Source of the DNA: a virus
DNA: 24,035 bases
Reading direction: 5' to 3' (one strand)
IMG/VR virus record: IMGVR_UViG_3300038701_001862
Coordinates: 1-24,035 of that record
The notes under the pieces are model-generated. The model saw nothing but the letters and a program-made list of their open reading frames with translations. It did no database searches and was not told the origin of the DNA. Positions within the stretch are counted from its first letter, which is position 1; the number at the start of each line of letters is the position of its first letter. Shown here in pieces: positions 20,845 through 24,035 of this stretch. Made by a program: the position numbers and the translations under genes.

Positions 20845-21034
20845 CGCAATCACCCCACGCTGAAACCGGAACCTTACCGCGCGTCACGCGGCTCATCTTC
20901 CGGCGCATCTGATATTTGGGCCGCGCTTTACCATGACGCCACTTGTAAACGGTTGAGGGGCCAACCCCGACCCGCTCCGCGAACTCTGCCAGCGTTAGCC
21001 GGTTAGAGTGTAGATATATGTCCAGCTTGTCCAT
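20837..21034 (-). CDS. Cro/CI-like HTH repressor
   Basis: The 65-aa protein (from ATG 21034; an ATG at 21040 lies inside the -10 box) is a single helix-turn-helix domain: LTLAEFAERVGVGPSTVYKW carries the two HTH helices, followed by a basic HGKARPKYQMRRKMSR and a VTRGKVPVSAWGD end. Single-domain proteins of this layout are common in alphaproteobacterial prophages at the divergent control region. It heads the leftward regulatory operon and faces the rightward early genes, so it is the probable switch protein. It lacks a self-cleavage domain, so it is Cro-like or a CI without RecA control. Confidence 0.8.
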   Translation of the reverse strand: MDKLDIYLHSNRLTLAEFAERVGVGPSTVYKWRHGKARPKYQMRRKMSRVTRGKVPVSAWGDCDE

Positions 21035-21038
21035 GCGC

Positions 21039-21044
21039 ATTATA
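21039..21044 (-). promoter_or_regulatory. Perfect -10 box four bases before the repressor ATG
   Basis: On the minus strand TATAAT (21044-21039) ends four bases before ATG 21034, so transcription would begin at or beside the start codon and give a leaderless mRNA. No good -35 box is present at the normal distance (CGGAGA lies at 17 bases), which suggests either activator dependence or a chance match. Confidence 0.4.
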
Positions 21045-21050
21045 CTGCAT

Positions 21051-21098
21051 CAAAACAATTTTCTCCGCAAGCCAATTTTTTTCTTGCAATGTGTTTTG
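21051..21098. promoter_or_regulatory. Nested inverted repeats, candidate operator
   Basis: In the divergent gap CAAAACA (21051-21057) is inverted as TGTTTTG (21092-21098), and inside it GCAAG (21067-21071) is inverted as CTTGC (21083-21087). The stretch is AT-rich compared with its surroundings. Position between a repressor gene and early genes suggests operators for the HTH protein. A weak rightward promoter may start at TTGCAA (21084-21089). Confidence 0.45.
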
Positions 21099-21139
21099 GG
21101 GCGTGCCACTGTAGCCCTCACACCAAGGGAGTGACAGAC

Positions 21140-21460
21140 ATGGACAAACACGAACGCGAATACGACGGCTTCCGCCCCGGTCAACTGGACACGGCGCGCG
21201 ATGAAGCTGCAACCTTGCGCCAAGCCGCCGAGGATATCGGCGCAACCCTCGCCAAGCGTTTTGGGTTTATGGAGCGCAAGGAAATTGAACAGCTGGCAGA
21301 AACCCTCGTGGACTGCCTGTGGCGCACAGAACCGCTGGAACAGCTATCAAATGATGACGTGCGCGAGGCAATCCAGATTGAACCTTTCCAGCACGCCCGC
21401 GACGCCATGTATGGCGCTTGGGAAGCGGCCTTCGCTGAGCAGCACAAGGGAGCCGCGTGA
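21140..21460 (+). CDS. First rightward early protein (unknown)
   Basis: The 106-aa protein starts at ATG 21140, supported by an AAGGGAG site; an upstream in-frame ATG at 21089 lies in the control region. The sequence is acidic and helical (RPGQLDTARDEAATLRQAAE, KEIEQLAETLVDCLWR) and its C-terminus is FQHARDAMYGAWEAAFAEQH. It has no recognised domain. As the first gene right of the control region it is a candidate early antirepressor or host-takeover factor, but this is only positional inference. It overlaps the next gene by one base (TGATG). Confidence 0.65.
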   Translation: MDKHEREYDGFRPGQLDTARDEAATLRQAAEDIGATLAKRFGFMERKEIEQLAETLVDCLWRTEPLEQLSNDDVREAIQIEPFQHARDAMYGAWEAAFAEQHKGAA

Positions 21461-22263
21461 TGGCTAACGAAATCATCGCTTACAAGGGTTTTAACTCTGA
21501 CCTCACCTGCCTCGATTTTCAGTATGAAGTTGGGCAGAACTATCACCACGACGGTGAAGTATCGCTCTGCGGCTCAGGCTTCCATGCCTGCGAGCATCCG
21601 TTGCATGTCCTGAAATACTACGACGCGCGTCAATCGCGGTTTTGCGAGGTCCGGCTGGCAGGAAAGGTAGAGCGCGGTGAAGACAAGCTCTGCTCTGCAT
21701 CTATCGAGATTCAGGCTGAGATTAGCCTTGGCCAGCTAATTGAACGCGCGGTTGAATTTGTCACCGCTCGCGCAAATTCAGCAGAAGGCTCGACGACGCG
21801 CGGTGACAATTGCGCGGCAGTTAATAGCAACAAGTCCGGCGCGGCCACAGCGTCTGGCAGGTCCGGCGCGGCCACAGCGTCTGGCGATTGCGGCGCGGCC
21901 ACAGCGTCTGGCAGGCACGGCGCGGCCACAGCGTCTGGCGATTGCGGCGCGGCCACAGCGTCTGGCTGGTACGGCGCGGCCACAGCGTCTGGCGATTGCG
22001 GCGCGGCCACAGCGTCTGGCGAGTACGGCGCGGCCACAGCGTCTGGCAGGTCCGGCGCGGCCACAGCTGAGCATTCGACCGCAGTTGCTCATGCCAGCTT
22101 TAATGGCAAAGCGCGAGCTGTTGAGGGTGCCGCTATTCACCTAGATGAGCGCGACCCCGACAGCGGCGAAATTTTGCACGTGTTTGCCGGGATAGCTGGG
22201 CGTGATGGCGTGAAGCCTGACACCTGGTATCGCCTTAATGGCGGCAAGCTGGTCGAGGTTTAG
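21460..22263 (+). CDS. DUF7666-like protein with variable GAATASG repeats
   Basis: The 267-aa protein starts at ATG 21460. Residues 1 to about 105 (IIAYKGFNSDLTCLDFQYEV, LCGSGFHACEHPLHVLKYY, RFCEVRLAGKVERGEDK) match a phage domain that I remember as DUF7666. The middle consists of nine-residue repeats with the core GAATASG, each followed by two variable residues, as seen in related phage proteins. The end (AIHLDERDPDSGEILHVFAG, DGVKPDTWYRLNGGKLVEV) is a compact C-terminal domain. The repeats would suit a beta-helix-like rod. Function is unknown; it may be a host-interaction or decoy protein. Confidence 0.75.
   Translation: MANEIIAYKGFNSDLTCLDFQYEVGQNYHHDGEVSLCGSGFHACEHPLHVLKYYDARQSRFCEVRLAGKVERGEDKLCSASIEIQAEISLGQLIERAVEFVTARANSAEGSTTRGDNCAAVNSNKSGAATASGRSGAATASGDCGAATASGRHGAATASGDCGAATASGWYGAATASGDCGAATASGEYGAATASGRSGAATAEHSTAVAHASFNGKARAVEGAAIHLDERDPDSGEILHVFAGIAGRDGVKPDTWYRLNGGKLVEV
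21838..22067 (+). repeat. 27-bp coding tandem repeats with 6-bp variable slots
   Basis: Eight identical 21-bp cores (starting at 21838, 21865, 21892, 21919, 21946, 21973, 22000 and 22027) and a ninth partial core are separated by 6-bp segments. The variable codon pairs encode RS, DC, RH, DC, WY, DC, EY and RS, preceded by KS. DC occupies every second slot, so the array also has a 54-bp periodicity. The cores show no synonymous changes, which points to recent expansion or ongoing homogenisation. Confidence 0.95.
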
Positions 22264-22265
22264 CC

Positions 22266-22373
22266 ATGACCCGCCGCATCCTCTCCACCCTCTCAGAGCT
22301 TTGTCACCTTGGCCTGTTTATGGCCGCGTGGATGCTCTGCCTTACTGTTGCTGTTGCTGTAGGAGCGTTTTGA
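22266..22373 (+). CDS. 35-aa single-pass membrane protein
   Basis: This short gene reads MTRRILSTLSELCHLGLFMA, followed by a hydrophobic stretch AAWMLCLTVAVAVGAF to the end. It has positively charged residues at the N-terminus and one membrane span, so it would sit in the inner membrane with its N-terminus probably inside. It starts two bases after the previous stop and ends one base before the next start, which supports a real gene. Possible roles include holin-like or superinfection-exclusion functions, but nothing specific is visible. Confidence 0.6.
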   Translation: MTRRILSTLSELCHLGLFMAAWMLCLTVAVAVGAF

Positions 22374-22374
22374 T

Positions 22375-22866
22375 ATGAGTGAACAGAACATTTATTCGAG
22401 CGCTGACGCGAAAGCCCTGGCTATAGCGGGCAAGCTGCCAAGCGGCTCACGCGTTGGCGGGGCGCTGTACCTTCAAGGCACTGGCATCACCGCCTTGCCC
22501 GATGGCCTGACTGTTGGCGGGTGGCTGGACCTTCGAGGCACTGGCATCACCGCCCTGCCCGATAACCTGACTGTTGGCGGGTGGCTGTACCTTCAAGGCA
22601 CTGGCATCACCGCCCTGCCCGATAACCTGACTGTTGGCGGGTTGCTGCACCTTCAAGGCACTGGCATCACCGCCTTGCTTGAAGATGAGCGCGGATACCG
22701 AATGGATCGCGCTGGCGACTATTATCACGCTGGTTGCAGGCGGTTCACCGCAGATGAAGCGCTCGCGCATTGGGGGTCGCCAGATTATCCCAACCCAGCA
22801 CGCGGAAAGCGTTTTTGTGAGGCTGTCATTGCCGAGGAAAAGCGTCGCCAAGAGGTCGCATCATGA
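22375..22866 (+). CDS. Leucine-rich-repeat-like phage protein
   Basis: The 163-aa protein has an N-terminal cap (SADAKALAIAGKLPSGSRVG), four 20-residue repeats of the form 'D-x-L-T-V-G-G-x-L-x-L-x-G-T-G-I-T-A-L-P' (residues 23-102), and a C-terminal domain from about 103 with AGDYYHAGCRRFTADEALAH and FCEAVIAEEK. The C-terminal 'A-G-C-R-r-F-T-x-x-E-A-L-x-H-W' pattern recurs in phage proteins with similar LRR or beta-solenoid repeats. It lies next to another repeat protein. Such solenoids usually mediate protein binding; the partner is unknown. Confidence 0.75.
   Translation: MSEQNIYSSADAKALAIAGKLPSGSRVGGALYLQGTGITALPDGLTVGGWLDLRGTGITALPDNLTVGGWLYLQGTGITALPDNLTVGGLLHLQGTGITALLEDERGYRMDRAGDYYHAGCRRFTADEALAHWGSPDYPNPARGKRFCEAVIAEEKRRQEVAS
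22441..22680 (+). repeat. Four 60-bp tandem repeats inside the LRR-like gene
   Basis: Units start at 22441, 22501, 22561 and 22621 and are each exactly 60 bp. Units 2-4 differ from each other at only a few positions (for example D/Y/H and R/Q codons), while the first unit diverges at its start. The near-identity at DNA level indicates recent duplication or gene conversion. Confidence 0.93.
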
Positions 22867-23099
22867 CCAAAGCCGCCGAGATTAAAGCGCTGGCCGAACG
22901 CATTAAGAGCTTTGCCATCGCAATGGAAAAGCCCGGCGCGGATCGGCAAGCGGAAGCGGCCAGCATTGACCGCTGCCTTGTCCGCATCAAGGCGCTGACC
23001 TCTGACATTGCTGTCACCGTGGCGCACGAAAGCCCGCGCGCCTCACGCCCGCCGCTTGTTGACCAACAAACCGCCGAGCCTGTGCTTGGCATCAAGTAA
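22863..23099 (+). CDS. Small helical hypothetical protein
   Basis: The 78-aa protein (MTKAAEIKALAERIKSFAIA onward) is rich in alanine, lysine and glutamate and has one long helix to about residue 40, then SIDRCLVRIKALTSDIAVTV and a proline-containing tail. No family was recognised. It overlaps the LRR-like gene by four bases (ATGA), so it belongs to the rightward operon. It directly precedes two hairpins and the recombinase-like gene. Confidence 0.6.
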   Translation: MTKAAEIKALAERIKSFAIAMEKPGADRQAEAASIDRCLVRIKALTSDIAVTVAHESPRASRPPLVDQQTAEPVLGIK

Positions 23100-23104
23100 T
23101 CCCC

Positions 23105-23175
23105 TTGCGCGCTCTCGTCCTCCCTGTGGAGCGCGCAAACTGGCAGGGCGGGTTGATCCCCTCGCCCGTCCTGCC
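23105..23175 (+). promoter_or_regulatory. Tandem hairpins between the 78-aa gene and the annealing-protein gene
   Basis: Hairpin one is a 10-bp perfect inverted repeat (23105-23114 with 23129-23138) with a 14-base loop, starting just after the upstream stop codon. Hairpin two has an 11-bp stem (23142-23152 with 23165-23175, one G-U pair valid on the plus strand) with a 12-base loop, followed by a weak T-rich run. They could act as attenuator and terminator, or as an mRNA processing site, before the gene at 23200. Confidence 0.55.
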
Positions 23176-23199
23176 TCCTTTATCCTGAATGGAGACGAC

Positions 23200-24021
23200 A
23201 TGACCGCAGAACCAAAAAAGCCCACCGGCCTTGCGCTGCTACGCGTGCCGTTTGAGGCGCATCAAATCTCCAAGCTACCCAAACAGGCAGGCTGGATGGC
23301 TGACAAGAAGAACGAATATCGCAACTGCGATGTGTGCGGAGGGTGGCACCACCCTAAAGCCGTTCACTTAGATTATGTCGGCCACGCCGCTTTGACTGAT
23401 CGCCTGCTGGATGCGGACCCTGAATGGAATTGGGAGCCGGTGACCACCACCGAAACGGGCGCGCCGAAGCTGGATGAAAACGGCGGCATGTGGATCAAGC
23501 TTACGGTCTGCGGTGTCACGCGCCTTGGGTATGGACACCCTGACGGGAAGCGTGGGGGGGACGCTGTAAAAGAGGTCATTGGCGATGCGCTGCGTAATGC
23601 GGCGATGCGCTTTGGTGCGGCCCTGGACCTTTGGCACAAGGGCGATCTGCACGCGCTTGATGGCGGCGGTGCTGGCGAGCCGGAACAGCCCAAAGCCGAA
23701 CGCAAGCAAGCGCCGCCAAAGCGGCAGTCTCCACACCCTGACACTATCGACATGCTGGATTGGAGTGACTTACTTTCCGGCGAAGCGCAGGACGGCACCG
23801 CATATGAGGTTGGAGCCTACGGCAAAGACGACAGCAAGACGGTTTTTGCCGCGCTTCAATCCGCCATGCGCAGCGCACAGACCGCAGCCGAGTTGGCGCA
23901 TTGGATGCACTCAAACGCCGCTGAAATCTGGAAGCTTAATTCAGCCGCACGCCACCACCTTCGGGAGCGCTTCGACACGCTTAACGAAAAACTACCAATG
24001 AACACGATGGAGACAGCTTAA
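23200..24021 (+). CDS. Rad52-like single-strand annealing protein
   Basis: The 273-aa protein from ATG 23200 (GGAGA ribosome binding site just upstream) resembles phage Rad52/Rad22-type recombinases. Residues 7-30 (KPTGLALLRVPFEAHQISKL) form the family N-terminus. A CDVCGGWHH segment at 43-51 could bind metal. The core (VHLDYVGHAALTDRLLDADP, then WIKLTVCGVTRLGYGHPDG) ends in AVKEVIGDALRNAAMRFGAA at about 122-141, the most Rad52-like helix. The C-terminal half is acidic and flexible, as in many annealing proteins, and may bind SSB. It anneals single strands during phage recombination. The start at 23008 is not supported. Confidence 0.75.
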   Translation: MTAEPKKPTGLALLRVPFEAHQISKLPKQAGWMADKKNEYRNCDVCGGWHHPKAVHLDYVGHAALTDRLLDADPEWNWEPVTTTETGAPKLDENGGMWIKLTVCGVTRLGYGHPDGKRGGDAVKEVIGDALRNAAMRFGAALDLWHKGDLHALDGGGAGEPEQPKAERKQAPPKRQSPHPDTIDMLDWSDLLSGEAQDGTAYEVGAYGKDDSKTVFAALQSAMRSAQTAAELAHWMHSNAAEIWKLNSAARHHLRERFDTLNEKLPMNTMETA

Positions 24022-24035
24022 TGACCTTGCGTAAC
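24021..24035 (+). CDS. Next gene of the rightward operon (partial)
   Basis: An ATG at 24021 overlaps the preceding stop as TAATG, with a GGAGA site eight bases upstream. Only five codons (MTLRN) are in the window, so nothing can be said of its function. Confidence 0.5.

Noticed and set aside
21838-22067. CRISPR array
   Set aside because: The repeats are in-frame coding units with 6-bp gaps, far too short for spacers, and no cas genes are present.
21838-22067. Diversity-generating retroelement variable region
   Set aside because: There is no template repeat or reverse transcriptase in the window, and the variation is not adenine-directed.
23008-23199. N-terminal extension of the annealing protein from ATG 23008
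   Set aside because: It overlaps the 78-aa gene and both hairpins and lacks the family N-terminus; ATG 23200 has a clear ribosome binding site.

Overview
This window is a stretch of a tailed-phage genome, either a prophage or a free siphovirus-like phage, whose host is almost certainly an alphaproteobacterium. The structural genes form an HK97-type set: small and large terminase, portal, Mu F/SPP1 gp7-like head protein, S78 prohead protease, HK97-fold capsid, gp6-like connector, SPP1 gp16-like adaptor, HK97 gp10-like protein and a TP901-1-type major tail protein. The host assignment rests mainly on a phage-borne GcrA-family cell-cycle regulator, a family restricted to Alphaproteobacteria and their phages. 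The DNA is GC-rich by eye, and genes are packed with ATGA, TGATG and TAATG overlaps. No integrase, lysis gene or tRNA was found in the window.

Layout. Positions 1-11048 (minus strand) carry the packaging, head and head-tail joining module, read leftwards from terminase to the major tail protein, which runs off the left edge. Two structural proteins without an obvious classical role are embedded in it: a 278-aa protein between terminase and portal, and a LamG/fibre-like 408-aa protein between connector and adaptor. Two terminator-like hairpins of similar design flank the gene next to the capsid gene. Positions 11049-11528 are a small rightward island: a divergent control region, a 66-aa protein and a 62-aa XRE-like HTH protein. 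Positions 11531-21034 (minus strand) are the DNA-metabolism and regulatory module: a ParB-domain adenine/cytosine-N4-type DNA methyltransferase, a NUMOD4/HNH endonuclease, several small unknowns, a C5-cytosine methyltransferase, a replication-like protein, a Rossmann-like protein, a DnaA domain IV-like mini-protein, GcrA, an HNH nuclease, an MT-A70 methyltransferase and a Cro/CI-like repressor. Positions 21140-24035 (plus strand) are the rightward early genes: two repeat proteins (27-bp and 60-bp DNA repeats), small proteins and a Rad52-like single-strand annealing protein.

Two gene-poor stretches stand out. Positions 17950-18500 (about 550 bp) have no convincing ORF but are dense in hairpins, including one H-type pseudoknot candidate. 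They end in a UUCG-capped terminator on the plus strand, opposite to every neighbouring gene, so I propose a large structured non-coding RNA of about 490 nt. Positions 13745-14035 are a second structured stretch, with an 11-bp inverted repeat that competes with a local hairpin just upstream of a ribosome binding site.

Working together, the leftward module probably carries repression, DNA methylation and manipulation of the host cell cycle (GcrA and DnaA-like proteins). The rightward module supplies early functions and recombination. The three methyltransferases belong to three different families and none has a visible cognate restriction enzyme. They may protect phage DNA or feed methylation-dependent control of the GcrA type. 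All assignments are from reading the sequence and remembered family features; no database search was run.
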